A stretch of 64,000 nt of DNA from Candidatus Hydrogenedentota bacterium (GCA_019637335.1 JAHBVV010000022.1:1-64000), one strand, 5' to 3'; shown: positions 17,551 to 25,644, numbered from the stretch's first letter. The notes: generated from the letters alone by a model not told the origin. Translations and numbers: made by a program.

Positions 17551-17599
17551 CAGCCGCACGCATGAGCGCCGCCGCGCCTCCGGAGCCTGGCCCGCGGCT

Positions 17600-18148
17600 G
17601 TGAACACCTTGCGATCCCTATTGACCAGCCGCAAGGCGGGCAATGTCGCCGTTGTCGCCTTCCTGCTGGTGTGCGCGTACCTTTTCGTTATCCGCGAAAT
17701 GCGCTTCTTCCGGATCCCTTCCTCCTCGATGGAGCCCACCCTGTTGCGCGCCGACCAGATTGCGACGCTTTCCGAGCCCGCGTACCGGCGCGGGGACATC
17801 ATCGTCACGAAGGACAACGCCAATGGGGGCTTCATGGTCAAGCGAATCGTCGGGCTGGGGGGGGACGCCATTGCGGTGCGCCGGGGCGCGCTGTTCGTAA
17901 ACGGAGAGTACGCCTCCGAGCCCTATATCCTGGAGCCCATTGGCTACGAGATTCCCGCGCCGGTCATCGTGCCCGAGAATCATGTTTTTCTGCTGGGCGA
18001 CAACCGTAACAACAGTTCGGACAGCCACGATCATCTCGAGACCTTTCCCGAGGCAGACATCATAGGCCGCGTTCGATTCATTTATTTCCCGTACGACCGC
18101 TGGGGGGTGGTGCGGTCGTATCCCCTGACAAACCGGCACGGCCAGTAG
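17600..18148 (+). CDS. lepB: Signal peptidase I
   Basis: The 182-residue protein from GTG 17600 has one N-terminal membrane anchor ('VAVVAFLLVCAYLFVI'). It has the nucleophile motif 'RIPSSSMEPTLL' (Ser43) and the general-base Lys in 'GGFMVKRIVGLGGDAIAV' (Lys81). 'ENHVFLLGDNRNNSSDSH' marks box E. It cleaves signal peptides from exported proteins on the outer face of the membrane. The open frame extends upstream to 17420, but that part overlaps the TPR gene and is not homologous. A single anchor is at the small end for the family and resembles Gram-positive-type enzymes. Confidence 0.93.
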   Translation: MNTLRSLLTSRKAGNVAVVAFLLVCAYLFVIREMRFFRIPSSSMEPTLLRADQIATLSEPAYRRGDIIVTKDNANGGFMVKRIVGLGGDAIAVRRGALFVNGEYASEPYILEPIGYEIPAPVIVPENHVFLLGDNRNNSSDSHDHLETFPEADIIGRVRFIYFPYDRWGVVRSYPLTNRHGQ

Positions 18149-18288
18149 CGATTTCGGGCCCTTCCGTGGCGTGGCCGGGCGCAAATGCGGTACAATCAGC
18201 GGGTGGCGGCCCGGCCCGGCGAAGGCGGGCGCCGCGGCAGCAATGCGTGCGAGTTGGATGGGCTTAACCAGGAAGACCCCCGGAGCGG

Positions 18289-19062
18289 ATGAGCCAGTAC
18301 GAATACAGTTTTGGAAGCGGCGCCTCGGGGCGCCCGGGCATTACCTGGGCCACACAGCGCCTGATCCTGGCGAACGTGATCGTGTTCGCGCTTCAGCTCG
18401 TTTCCGATCCCCTGTTCAAGAGCGCCGGCGTACATTCCGGGTATTTCGGCGGCGGCTTCGGCCTCTGGTTCGGATTTTACCAGCCCGCCTTCCTCCAGGG
18501 CTTTGTATGGACCCCCTTCACCTACCAGTTTCTGCACAGCACGCTGCTGCATCTTTTTCTGAACATGCTCTGGCTGTTTTTCTTCGGCCCGGACGTCGAG
18601 CGGGTGCTGGGCACGCGCAATTTCTTTCGCTTCTACCTCATCTGCGGGGCCGGCGGGGTGCTGGCGACCTTCATTCCCTATTTCGTGAACGGATCCGCCA
18701 CCAATGTGGTCGGCGCGAGCGGCGCGGTCATGGGGGTGCTGGTTGCTTTCGCCCTGATCGAGCCGGACCGCCAGGTCTTTCTGTTTCCGTTCCCGTGGCC
18801 CCTGAACGCGCGCGCCCTGGTCATGATCGTGGTGGTGATGAACATCATCACCGCCCTGAGCGCGGCGCCGGTGTCGGTGATGACGCATTTCGGGGGGATG
18901 GTCATGGGGTTCCTGTACATGAAATCCCTGCCCCTGATCTTAAATTTCCAGCGGAACCGCCGCCGCCGCGCGAGCGAGGCGAAAAAGAAGACCAAGCCCT
19001 CGGAAAAGGTGGGGGAGGCGGTGGACAATATCTTCAAGTTTGACGACCGGAAGCGCCGGTAG
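18289..19062 (+). CDS. Rhomboid family intramembrane serine protease
   Basis: The 257-residue protein has six hydrophobic segments with the rhomboid catalytic dyad: Ser144 in 'VVGASGAVMGVLVAFAL' and His200 in 'VSVMTHFGGMVMGFLYM'. Loop 1 has 'FLQGFVWTPFTYQFLHSTLLHLFLNMLWLFFFGPDVERVLGT', with the conserved HxxxxHxxxN. It cleaves membrane-spanning substrates. A basic tail of about 35 residues extends into the cytoplasm. It follows lepB by 140 bp and precedes a DnaJ-domain gene by 23 bp. Confidence 0.93.
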   Translation: MSQYEYSFGSGASGRPGITWATQRLILANVIVFALQLVSDPLFKSAGVHSGYFGGGFGLWFGFYQPAFLQGFVWTPFTYQFLHSTLLHLFLNMLWLFFFGPDVERVLGTRNFFRFYLICGAGGVLATFIPYFVNGSATNVVGASGAVMGVLVAFALIEPDRQVFLFPFPWPLNARALVMIVVVMNIITALSAAPVSVMTHFGGMVMGFLYMKSLPLILNFQRNRRRRASEAKKKTKPSEKVGEAVDNIFKFDDRKRR

Positions 19063-19085
19063 GCGAATACGGGAATGCACGGATC

Positions 19086-19418
19086 ATGACCGGTTTCTCC
19101 GAGCTACTCTGGGTCAGCGCGATCATCCTGGTGCTCAGCGCCACGGGGGTTTGGCCCACCATCATGCGCGGCCTGCGCGAACTGCGTGGCGAGCCCCCGC
19201 TGGACGACGACCCGCGCCGCCATCCGGGCGCGCCGCCGGGCGACCTGGACATGTGCTTCCGGATGCTGGGGATCTCGCCCTCCTCGAACTGGGACGAGAT
19301 AGAGAAAGCGTACAAGCGCAAGGCCAAGATCCACCATCCGGATCGCGGCGGCGACGAAGATACCATGCGCGCCTTGAACGAGGCCTACAACCGATTGAAA
19401 CGCCTTCGCAAACGCTGA
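19086..19418 (+). CDS. Membrane-anchored DnaJ-domain protein
   Basis: The 110-residue protein has an N-terminal hydrophobic helix ('LLWVSAIILVLSATGVWP') and a C-terminal J domain of about 60 residues ending the protein. The J domain has the essential HPD in 'KAKIHHPDRGGDEDTMRALNEAYNRLKRLRKR'. J domains stimulate ATP hydrolysis by Hsp70/DnaK. A membrane-tethered J protein just after a rhomboid protease suggests recruitment of DnaK to the membrane, perhaps to handle membrane protease substrates; this is inference. The small size resembles Djl-type or TIM14-like proteins. Confidence 0.85.
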   Translation: MTGFSELLWVSAIILVLSATGVWPTIMRGLRELRGEPPLDDDPRRHPGAPPGDLDMCFRMLGISPSSNWDEIEKAYKRKAKIHHPDRGGDEDTMRALNEAYNRLKRLRKR

Positions 19419-19454
19419 CACGTTGCGGGCGTCCACCTGGCAAAGGGTTCAACC

Positions 19455-20468
19455 ATGACTGAGTTTGTTCGCCGGATCGCCCTGGGAGCGGCCGTGACCG
19501 CCCTGTTCTCCACGGCCGCGCTGGCCGCGGGCATCACGTACGAGGGGGGCGAGGGCCCCGGAAAAGGCAAGCACATTGTGTTTGTCACGGGCGACGAGGA
19601 ATACCGCTCGGAGGAGGGCATGCCCCAGCTGGCGAAGATCCTGGCGGTGCGCCACGGCTTCAAATGCACGGTGCTGTTTTCCATCAACAAGGAAACCGGC
19701 GAAATCGACCCGGGCACGCTGGACAACATCCCGGGCCTGGAGGCGCTGCGGGATGCCGACCTGATGGTGCTGTTCACCCGCTTCCGCGAACTGCCGGACG
19801 CGGACATGAAGCATATTGTGGATTACACCAACTCCGGGCGCCCGATCATTGCGCTGCGCACGGCGACCCACCCCTTCTTTTACCGGGAGAACCCGGACAG
19901 CCCCTACGCGAAATGGACCTGGAACAACCCCGATCCGGATTTCCAGGGCGGCTACGGGCGCCAGGTGCTCGGCGAAACGTGGGTGAGCCACTACGGCAAA
20001 CACGGCACGGAAAGCACCCGGGGCGAGATCGTGCCGGAGATGAAGGACCACCCCATCGTTCAAGGCTGCGAGGACATCTGGGGGGACACGGATGTGTACG
20101 GGATCAACAGCCTGACCGGGGACAGCCAGCCGCTGGTGAACGGCATCGTGCTTACCGGCATGAACCCGGACGACCCGCCCGGCACGGAGAAGACCGAGAA
20201 GCAGCCGATCGCGTGGATCAAGACCTGGACCGGGGAGTCCGGAACGCCCGCCCGCGTATTCACCACGACCATGGGCGCCTCGCGGGACCTGCTGAGCGAG
20301 GGCCTGCGCCGCTTGCTGGTGAACGCGGCGTACTGGTGCACCGGGCTGGAAGAGCAGATCCCGCCCCGCGCGAACGTCGATATCGTCGGCGAATACAACC
20401 CGACGCCATTCGGCTTCAACGAACACCAGAAAGGCCTCAAGCCCGAAGACCACGCCCTGGCGGAATAG
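19455..20468 (+). CDS. Secreted ThuA-like domain protein
   Basis: The 337-residue protein has a signal peptide ending ...ALAAG. The class I glutamine amidotransferase-like ThuA fold shows in 'KHIVFVTGDEEYRSEEGMPQLAKILA', 'ALRDADLMVLFTRFRELPDADMKHIVDYTNSGRPIIALRTATHPF' and 'HPIVQGCEDIWGDTDVYG'. ThuA-like proteins are linked to sugar metabolism and often occur in secreted forms in planctomycete-like genomes; the biochemical role is unsettled. The C-terminal 'ARVFTTTMGASRDLLSEGLRRLLVNAAYW' is a common ending of this secreted subgroup. The gene ends 2 bp before a direct repeat. Confidence 0.82.
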   Translation: MTEFVRRIALGAAVTALFSTAALAAGITYEGGEGPGKGKHIVFVTGDEEYRSEEGMPQLAKILAVRHGFKCTVLFSINKETGEIDPGTLDNIPGLEALRDADLMVLFTRFRELPDADMKHIVDYTNSGRPIIALRTATHPFFYRENPDSPYAKWTWNNPDPDFQGGYGRQVLGETWVSHYGKHGTESTRGEIVPEMKDHPIVQGCEDIWGDTDVYGINSLTGDSQPLVNGIVLTGMNPDDPPGTEKTEKQPIAWIKTWTGESGTPARVFTTTMGASRDLLSEGLRRLLVNAAYWCTGLEEQIPPRANVDIVGEYNPTPFGFNEHQKGLKPEDHALAE

Positions 20469-20470
20469 GG

Positions 20471-20546
20471 CAAGGGGGACCGCATGGGGCGGGCAGGTGT
20501 GCGAGTTCCCATAATACAGGATCCCGAACCAGCCAGAGGCTGTGCC
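20471..20546. repeat. Left copy of direct repeat flanking toxin-antitoxin cassette
   Basis: About 76 bp starting CAAGGGGGACCGCATGGGGC and ending near GGCTGTGCC recur in the same orientation at 21328-21403 with roughly 80 percent identity. The second block, GGGCAGGTGTGCGAG, is identical in both. The left copy starts immediately after the ThuA-like gene, and the right copy immediately after the antitoxin gene. Confidence 0.8.
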
Positions 20547-20552
20547 TTGGCA

Positions 20553-20581
20553 TTGACTGAATACACCATTTCAGGTATAGT
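20553..20581 (+). promoter_or_regulatory. Strong sigma-70-like promoter of the toxin-antitoxin pair
   Basis: TTGACT (20553-20558) and TATAGT (20576-20581) are separated by exactly 17 nt, each matching five of six consensus positions. They sit 36 nt before the toxin start and just inside the left direct repeat. Antitoxin autoregulation at this site would be usual for the family. Confidence 0.7.
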
Positions 20582-20616
20582 TCTTCTGTGCTCAATTAAA
20601 AACTGGGGGCGCACGC

Positions 20617-20958
20617 ATGAAGGAACTGTCATTCGAATTTGATACCCGAAAGCGTCTGAAAGCGTTCCCCTATGATGTCCGACGAGAGGTAGCACATGCA
20701 CTATACGAGGCACAGCGAGGCGGAAAACACGAGAAGGTAAAGGTCCTCACCGGGTTTCATGGCGCGGGCGTACTGGAGATCCGGGACCGGTACGAGGGTT
20801 GTGCCTATCGCGTTTTCTATACGACGCTGATCCCATCTCGAATATGTATTTTGCACGCGGTTAAGAAGAAGTCGAAGCGAGGAATCTCCACGCCCAAACA
20901 AGAACTTGACCTGCTCCGGCAACGCTTGATCGCGACCAGAGAGAAATATGGCGGTTGA
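20617..20958 (+). CDS. RelE/HigB-superfamily toxin (phage Gp49-like)
   Basis: The 113-residue basic protein fits the Gp49-like/HigB toxin family: 'LKAFPYDVRREVAHALYEAQRGG', 'VKVLTGFHGAGVLEIRDRYEGCAYRVFYT' and 'RICILHAVKKKSKRGISTPKQELDLLRQRL'. Such toxins are mRNA interferases that act on the ribosome. It is the first gene of a toxin-first pair, with the HTH antitoxin starting 27 nt after its stop. The promoter is strong, the ribosome site (GGGGG) modest. The cassette is bracketed by direct repeats, so recent acquisition is plausible. Confidence 0.88.
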   Translation: MKELSFEFDTRKRLKAFPYDVRREVAHALYEAQRGGKHEKVKVLTGFHGAGVLEIRDRYEGCAYRVFYTTLIPSRICILHAVKKKSKRGISTPKQELDLLRQRLIATREKYGG

Positions 20959-20985
20959 CAATATCCGCCTTGGGAGTAACACACC

Positions 20986-21327
20986 ATGAATCAGGCCAGG
21001 GACAGTCGGACTCGGGATACCATGGTGGAGCGTTGTGGGAACGTTTTTGCGGACTTGGGAATCAGAAATCCCGAGCTGGCAAGACTGAAGGCCGATGTCG
21101 CCATCGAAATAAAAGCGGCCATCGAACGTCGGGGGATTACCCAGAAAGAGGCCGGGAAACTCCTCGGCCTGCCGGCGCAAAAGGTAAGCGATATCGTCTG
21201 CGGGCGCCTGAAAGGCTATACCCTCGATCGCCTTTTCACCTACCTGAACCGCTTGGACATCGACGTGTACGTCAGGATGGCTTCCAAGCCGGCGCGGCGC
21301 GAGAAGGCCGAATTGCGGGCTGTTTAA
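20986..21327 (+). CDS. HTH (XRE/HigA-like) antitoxin
   Basis: The 113-residue protein has an XRE-type helix-turn-helix at about residues 45-90 ('KAAIERRGITQKEAGKLLGLPAQKVSDIVCGRLKGYTLDRLFTYLNRL'), the pattern of antitoxins paired with Gp49-like toxins. It should bind and neutralise the toxin and repress the promoter at 20553. GGGAG lies 9 nt before ATG 20986. The N-terminal 40 residues are probably the toxin-contact region. The right direct repeat begins directly at the end of the gene. Confidence 0.9.
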   Translation: MNQARDSRTRDTMVERCGNVFADLGIRNPELARLKADVAIEIKAAIERRGITQKEAGKLLGLPAQKVSDIVCGRLKGYTLDRLFTYLNRLDIDVYVRMASKPARREKAELRAV

Positions 21328-21403
21328 CAAGGGGACCGCATCGGGCGGGCAGGTGTGCGAGCTCCCGTGATTCAGAATCCCGCACCGGCCCAAGGCTCTG
21401 CCC
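21328..21403. repeat. Right copy of direct repeat flanking toxin-antitoxin cassette
   Basis: This is the direct copy of 20471-20546, starting CAAGGGGACCGCATCGGGC and ending in GGCTCTGCCC. It starts one base after the antitoxin stop. The two copies enclose about 780 bp that hold only the promoter and the two genes. Confidence 0.8.
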
Positions 21404-21790
21404 CCCAAGCCCCCTCCGCTCGCCTGGCCGCCGCGAATTGAATAAACCGCGCGCTCCCGCGTCCGTTTCCGCGAAGACACGGTAGTTCCCGTATCGGGAC
21501 GGGCGCCCTGTAACAAAGGGCTGCCCCAGTGGTATCCCTTAGCAGGACACCCCCGGGCCAGGGGGGAAGAGGAGCGCAGGCGGACCATGTTTGAGGCGAT
21601 CGCGGAATCGACCCAGTCGACGGTGGACATGTTGTTGCGGCTGTTTGGCGGCGCCTTCCGGAGGGCGGGGCGGCTTATCCGGGGGCGGTAGCGGCGTCCA
21701 TCGGGCCGGTGGCGGGCGCCGGGATCCTGTGCGCGTTGCGGGGCCGCCCGGGAAATGGATGGCGTGAGGGCCAGAGGGGACCGATTGCGG
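21404..21790. other. Intergenic stretch without a supported gene
   Basis: This holds short GC-rich inverted repeats around 21500-21530 and a 34-codon frame at 21587-21691 (MFEAIAESTQ..., with GAGGAG upstream) that I do not accept as a gene on present evidence. I see no promoter of quality. It may be decayed repeat material adjoining the right direct repeat. Confidence 0.4.
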
Positions 21791-23014
21791 ATGATGAAAA
21801 CCGGAATGGAAGCCAGAAAGCGGCGCGTCCTTTTGGCGGGACTGATACTTGGCCTGTTGATCGTGCTTGGCGTATGGATGGCCCGAACGAGCCCTTCCAC
21901 CCTCGAGAATCATAGCGTCGTGGCGGCGAACGACGCACCAGCGCGCGAATCGACGCGCCCCGAACGGGAGATAGCGCCGGAAAAGGGCGCGGGTGACCCC
22001 GGCGAGAACGAAGGGGAAAGGGCGACCCTGGCTGACCTGAAGCATGGGTGGCGGAACGACAGCCTTTTTGAAATTGACGCTATTCGGAACGAGACCCCGG
22101 CGGAGACCTTGTACGATCTCGCCGACCGGATGAACACGTTCTATATGGTGGGCAATTTCACCGGTAACGGGACGCCGGGCACCCGCGGTAATCTCATGGT
22201 CCTTTCCCTTTCCCGGCGGTTTGCGCGGCTCGTGGCCGAATTTGATCCGGCGCCGGACGCCGGCCAGATCGCCCTGGTGCTGGATCAGCTGCGAAGCGAC
22301 ACCGAGAAGCTCTCCCGGATGATTGAGGAGCGCGGCGTTCGAGAAGTAATCGAGCACGAGGGCAACGTGTATCCTACGGGACTTCGTATCCCTGGCGATG
22401 CGGTGCACCGGCCCTCTCTTGAGGATCAGTCCGATCTGCCGACCCCGCTGGGGTTCAGAATCAATGTGGCGGGACTGCTGATCGCGCGGTATTCGATCGC
22501 CGAGGGCTTGCCGGCCTATCTGGATGCATTCGAGACGGCGTTTGAGCTTTCCAGCTACTCGAACGAGACGCTCATGTTCCGGATTGTGGACCGCGTTATC
22601 GGGGATGGTGACGCTTCGAACTGGACGCCGGAACAACAGGCCATCCAGTCGGAGTATCTGGCGTGGTTTGAGGGGCTGCCTGAAGTGGAGCCCGACGGGA
22701 AACCCGGCCTGGAACGCGAGGCGATGACCTGGGAGACGCGCGCGTTGCCGCCGTGGGATTCGCCGGCGCGTCCGGGTGAACGGGCCGTATCCACTGGCAC
22801 GCCGGTCGCGATGGACCAGGAGGGCACGATTACGGTCGCCTTTCCGACCTACAAGCCCGCCTGGAATTTTCGAATGGACGGTGGTCAGGCTCACCGAATG
22901 AACAACCCGGACATGATCTGGCCTGACGACCGGTACGGGGACTGGGCGGCTATGATGATGGATTTTGCGCGGCGCTTCAGCGAGGCAACACGCGGGGCGA
23001 CTCCGGCGAATTGA
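21791..23014 (+). CDS. Membrane-anchored protein of unknown function
   Basis: About 407 residues from ATG 21791 (or ATG 21794). A single N-terminal anchor or uncleaved signal ('VLLAGLILGLLIVLGVWMA') is followed by a low-complexity acidic linker of about 60 residues. The rest is a soluble, mostly helical region, for example 'PAETLYDLADRMNTFYMVGNF' and 'INVAGLLIARYSIAEGLPAYLDAFETAFEL'. The C-terminus is rich in Trp, Asp and Met ('NNPDMIWPDDRYGDWAAMMMDFARRF'). No family is recognised. It converges on the YgfZ-TPR gene with 12 bp between stops. Codon use looks like its neighbours, so it is not obviously foreign. Confidence 0.65.
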   Translation: MMKTGMEARKRRVLLAGLILGLLIVLGVWMARTSPSTLENHSVVAANDAPARESTRPEREIAPEKGAGDPGENEGERATLADLKHGWRNDSLFEIDAIRNETPAETLYDLADRMNTFYMVGNFTGNGTPGTRGNLMVLSLSRRFARLVAEFDPAPDAGQIALVLDQLRSDTEKLSRMIEERGVREVIEHEGNVYPTGLRIPGDAVHRPSLEDQSDLPTPLGFRINVAGLLIARYSIAEGLPAYLDAFETAFELSSYSNETLMFRIVDRVIGDGDASNWTPEQQAIQSEYLAWFEGLPEVEPDGKPGLEREAMTWETRALPPWDSPARPGERAVSTGTPVAMDQEGTITVAFPTYKPAWNFRMDGGQAHRMNNPDMIWPDDRYGDWAAMMMDFARRFSEATRGATPAN

Positions 23015-23026
23015 CTATGGCGCTTC

Positions 23027-24757
23027 TCAGCCCAACTGCTTCAACCGCCGCTCCATTTCGCGCATGGGCATGAGGTCGCCTTTGCGTCCGGCGACTTCGA
23101 TGCCGGTTTTGTAGGCTTCGCGGGCGGCTTCGGTGTTGCCGAGGACTTCGTGGCATTTGCCGAGGTTGAGGTAGGCGGCGGAGAAGTCCTTCTGGACGCG
23201 GGTGGCGGTTTCGAGGTGGGGGATGGCGTCGGCGTGGCGGTCGAGCTGGATGTAGGCCTGGCCGAGGCCCATGGTGGCGACGGGGTCCTCGGGGTCGATT
23301 TCGAGGACTTCGAGGAACATGCCGATGCGCTGTTCGGCTTCGGCCTGGATGCGCGCGCGCTCGGCCTGGGCGGCTTTTTCGGCCTGGCGCGCGTCGAGCT
23401 GCTGCTTGAATTCGAGTTGGTGGGCGATGGCCTTCTCGTCTTCCGCCTCCTGGATGCGGCCCTGGGTCATGTAGAAGACGGAGAGGTTGGTGTGGGCCAT
23501 GACGCAGTTGGGATTGAGTTCGGCGAGCTTTTTCATGAAGCGGATGGCCTCCTCGACGCGGTGGTGCCGGTGGAGGATGACGCCGAGGGCCTCGTAGGCG
23601 TCCTCGAAATCCGGCGCGAGGAGCAGGACTTCCATGAGGATTTGTATGGCGGTGTCGTCCTCGTCGCGCGCGTCGGCCTCGAAATGGCCCAGGGCTTCGT
23701 CGTAGTAGCGCTGCGCATTCTCCCGGCGCGACGGCGGCTGCCAGGCGGGCAGATGCGCGAGCACGCCGCGGATCGGGGCGTCGCCGCCCTCCGGCTGAAG
23801 GGTGTAGCGCGCGCCGGAGGTCCGGTGGTCGCGGTCGAGGTAGGCGTGCAGCAGCCAGGCGTTGAGCGTGGGGGAGAAGCCGCCGCGCGCGGCGCGCCCG
23901 GCTTTCCGGTCGCCGTCGCGCAGGATTGCGCCGGGCGGCGGCATGGGGGCGCCGTCGTCGTCCACGAGCAGTGCGACGAGCCGCTGTTTCGGGCTGCCGT
24001 AGGCCTTGAGCCGCGCCACGACCTCCTGGCCCAGGTAGCAGCCCTTTTCATAGCTCACCGCGCAATCGGCCAGGGGTGTTTCCGCGATGATGCACTCGCC
24101 GTCGATGCCGCCGTTCCAGCGCGGCATGCCGGATTCTAGGATGAGGGTGTCGCGCGCCTCGGGGCCGACCGGCATCAGAAAGAAGTCGTAGCCGGCGTCC
24201 TCGATCTTCTGGTAGAGCGATTCCGCCTCGCCGGGCGCGGGGAGGAGGAGGAATCCGTCCTCGCCGGATTCGGTCTGGCGGAACACGAGCACCTCGTGAT
24301 CGAAGATGCGTATGGGGGCGAAGGCGTGCAACGCGGTCGGAAGATGCCGCGCGGCTTCGAGGGGATCCTCGTGCTGGTTCGCGAGCAGCACGACGGTGCG
24401 GGGGCCTTCCAGGAGGATTTGGGGGGTGTCCGCGCCAACCTCCTCGACCGCGACGTCCTCCAGAAAGAGGTGGGACTCCACGCGCGCCATCAGGGCCGGG
24501 AACTGCGCCTTCTCGATGATTGCCCAGAACTCGTCTTCCCAGCGGTGCAGCGAGAAAAAGGCCTGCACGCGCCCCTGGCGATCGAGGATCGCCTGCATGT
24601 TCCCCTGGCCGGAGCGAAGGCCGACCACATCGTTCGAGGTCTGCGCGTGAAGCCAGGCGCCCGCGTCCTTGCCGGTGAACTGCACGACGGTGTAGTCGTC
24701 GCGCATCCAAATGCCGGCGTTCTTGCGGACTGCTTCTATTTCTCGGAGGATGGGCAT
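23027..24757 (-). CDS. YgfZ/GcvT-like folate-binding domain fused to TPR repeats
   Basis: About 576 residues from ATG 24757. The N-terminal 330 residues match the YgfZ/aminomethyltransferase-like family: 'VVQFTGKDAGAWLHAQTSNDV', 'MPRWNGGID' and the signature 'EKGCYLGQEVVAR' with the conserved Cys240. From about 340 to the end are TPR-type repeats, broken by a Glu/Ala/Gln-rich coiled segment near residues 440-475. YgfZ is a folate-dependent factor for Fe-S cluster repair and tRNA modification. The fusion to TPRs is unusual; the IscA-type and DUF1858 genes just upstream support an Fe-S role. Upstream in-frame codons to 24880 are not conserved-looking. Confidence 0.83.
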   Translation of the reverse strand: MPILREIEAVRKNAGIWMRDDYTVVQFTGKDAGAWLHAQTSNDVVGLRSGQGNMQAILDRQGRVQAFFSLHRWEDEFWAIIEKAQFPALMARVESHLFLEDVAVEEVGADTPQILLEGPRTVVLLANQHEDPLEAARHLPTALHAFAPIRIFDHEVLVFRQTESGEDGFLLLPAPGEAESLYQKIEDAGYDFFLMPVGPEARDTLILESGMPRWNGGIDGECIIAETPLADCAVSYEKGCYLGQEVVARLKAYGSPKQRLVALLVDDDGAPMPPPGAILRDGDRKAGRAARGGFSPTLNAWLLHAYLDRDHRTSGARYTLQPEGGDAPIRGVLAHLPAWQPPSRRENAQRYYDEALGHFEADARDEDDTAIQILMEVLLLAPDFEDAYEALGVILHRHHRVEEAIRFMKKLAELNPNCVMAHTNLSVFYMTQGRIQEAEDEKAIAHQLEFKQQLDARQAEKAAQAERARIQAEAEQRIGMFLEVLEIDPEDPVATMGLGQAYIQLDRHADAIPHLETATRVQKDFSAAYLNLGKCHEVLGNTEAAREAYKTGIEVAGRKGDLMPMREMERRLKQLG

Positions 24758-24800
24758 CGGGGGGAAGTCTGAAGGGTGAAGGGTGAAATGGACGCGGGTT

Positions 24801-24943
24801 GCAGGGACTTCAGGGACGGCAGCGACAACAGGGACTATAATCATACAGGATTGCGATGGGATTAGCCGACGTAAGCGCATAAGGAGAATTTATCTAATCG
24901 TCCCTGGCGCCGCTGAAGCCCCTGCTGTCCCTGAAGCCTCCCG
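24801..24943. repeat. Inverted pair of 9-nt-period repeats
   Basis: The left arm (24801-24836) reads as four 9-mers: gcagggact, tcagggacg, gcagcgaca, acagggact. The right arm (24899-24943) reads as five 9-mers of the complementary type: cgtccctgg, cgccgctga, agcccctgc, tgtccctga, agcctcccg. The arms can pair imperfectly across a 62-nt loop. The element separates the IscA-type gene from the YgfZ-TPR gene and could form a transcript hairpin between them. Confidence 0.65.
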
Positions 24944-24947
24944 GGCG

Positions 24948-25310
24948 CTATACCGAGAACGATTCCCCGCAGCCGCAGGTGCTTGTGGCGTTGGGGTTCT
25001 GGAAGACGAAGCCTTTTCCCTGCAGGCCGGCGCGGTAGTCGAGCACGATGCCCTTGAGATAGATCGCGGACTTGCGGTCCATGAAGAACTTCACGCCGTC
25101 CTGCTCCAGGGTGTTGTCGCCTTCGCGCGGGTTATCGAAATCGAGCACGTACGAAAAGCCGGAACAGCCGCCGCCCTTAACCCCGAGCCGCACGCCTTCC
25201 TTGCCGGCGGCCTCGGGCCCGTCCTTCATGGCGCGGAGCGCGGCAATGGCGTCGGGCGTGGCCTTCACCAGCGCCTTGGGCGGTTCCATCGTCGTGTCGG
25301 TGGCGGTCAT
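24948..25310 (-). CDS. IscA/HesB-type iron-sulfur carrier protein
   Basis: The 120-residue protein has the A-type carrier fold with three conserved cysteines: 'GVKGGGCSGFSYVLDF' and the C-terminal 'NPNATSTCGCGESFSV'. It delivers Fe-S clusters to target proteins. AGGAG lies 6 nt before ATG 25310; longer frames run into the DUF1858 gene. It is 49 nt downstream of the DUF1858 gene and precedes the YgfZ-TPR gene, so the three probably work in cluster assembly or repair. Without SufBCD or IscSU nearby, the branch (ErpA, IscA or SufA) cannot be told. Confidence 0.93.
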   Translation of the reverse strand: MTATDTTMEPPKALVKATPDAIAALRAMKDGPEAAGKEGVRLGVKGGGCSGFSYVLDFDNPREGDNTLEQDGVKFFMDRKSAIYLKGIVLDYRAGLQGKGFVFQNPNATSTCGCGESFSV

Positions 25311-25359
25311 TTCTGTCTCCTGTGGCGCGCAGTGCGCCTCGCGGTGTGGGTTTTCTGGT

Positions 25360-25644
25360 TTACTCGGCGTCCGCGCCGGATTCGCCCGGGCTGGTGGACG
25401 GGGCCGCGGCGGCATGCTCCTGCGGGTCGTGCTCCATGAGGCCCTCAAGGACCTCCAGCAGCACTTCGGCGTCCACGCCATAGCCCATGCACACCTGTTC
25501 GATGGTTTCATAGTGGGCGATACCACAGTGCGAGCATCCGCCCAGGTGAAACGCCGCAAAGACCTCGGCAACGCGGGGATGCATCGCCATCGCCTCGGCC
25601 ACCGGCATATCGAGCCGGAAGTACTTGTCTTTCGCTTCGAGCAT
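25360..25644 (-). CDS. DUF1858 domain protein
   Basis: About 94 residues from ATG 25644, with GAGGTG just upstream. The DUF1858 domain reads 'YFRLDMPVAEAMAMHPRVAEVFAAFHLGGCSHCGIAHYETIEQVCMGYGVDAEVLLEVLEGL', including the Cys-x-x-Cys of GCSHCG and a third Cys. The tail is acidic and Ala/Pro-rich. The domain occurs with hybrid-cluster and Fe-S or redox proteins; its action is not established. Position ahead of the IscA-type carrier supports an Fe-S or redox-sensing role. Confidence 0.83.
   Translation of the reverse strand: MLEAKDKYFRLDMPVAEAMAMHPRVAEVFAAFHLGGCSHCGIAHYETIEQVCMGYGVDAEVLLEVLEGLMEHDPQEHAAAAPSTSPGESGADAE

Noticed and set aside
21587-21691. 34-codon frame (MFEAIAESTQ...) with a purine-rich stretch upstream
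   Set aside because: It is short, amphipathic and Arg-rich, with no motif or clear promoter. The ribosome site is about 12 nt away, which is too far for confidence.
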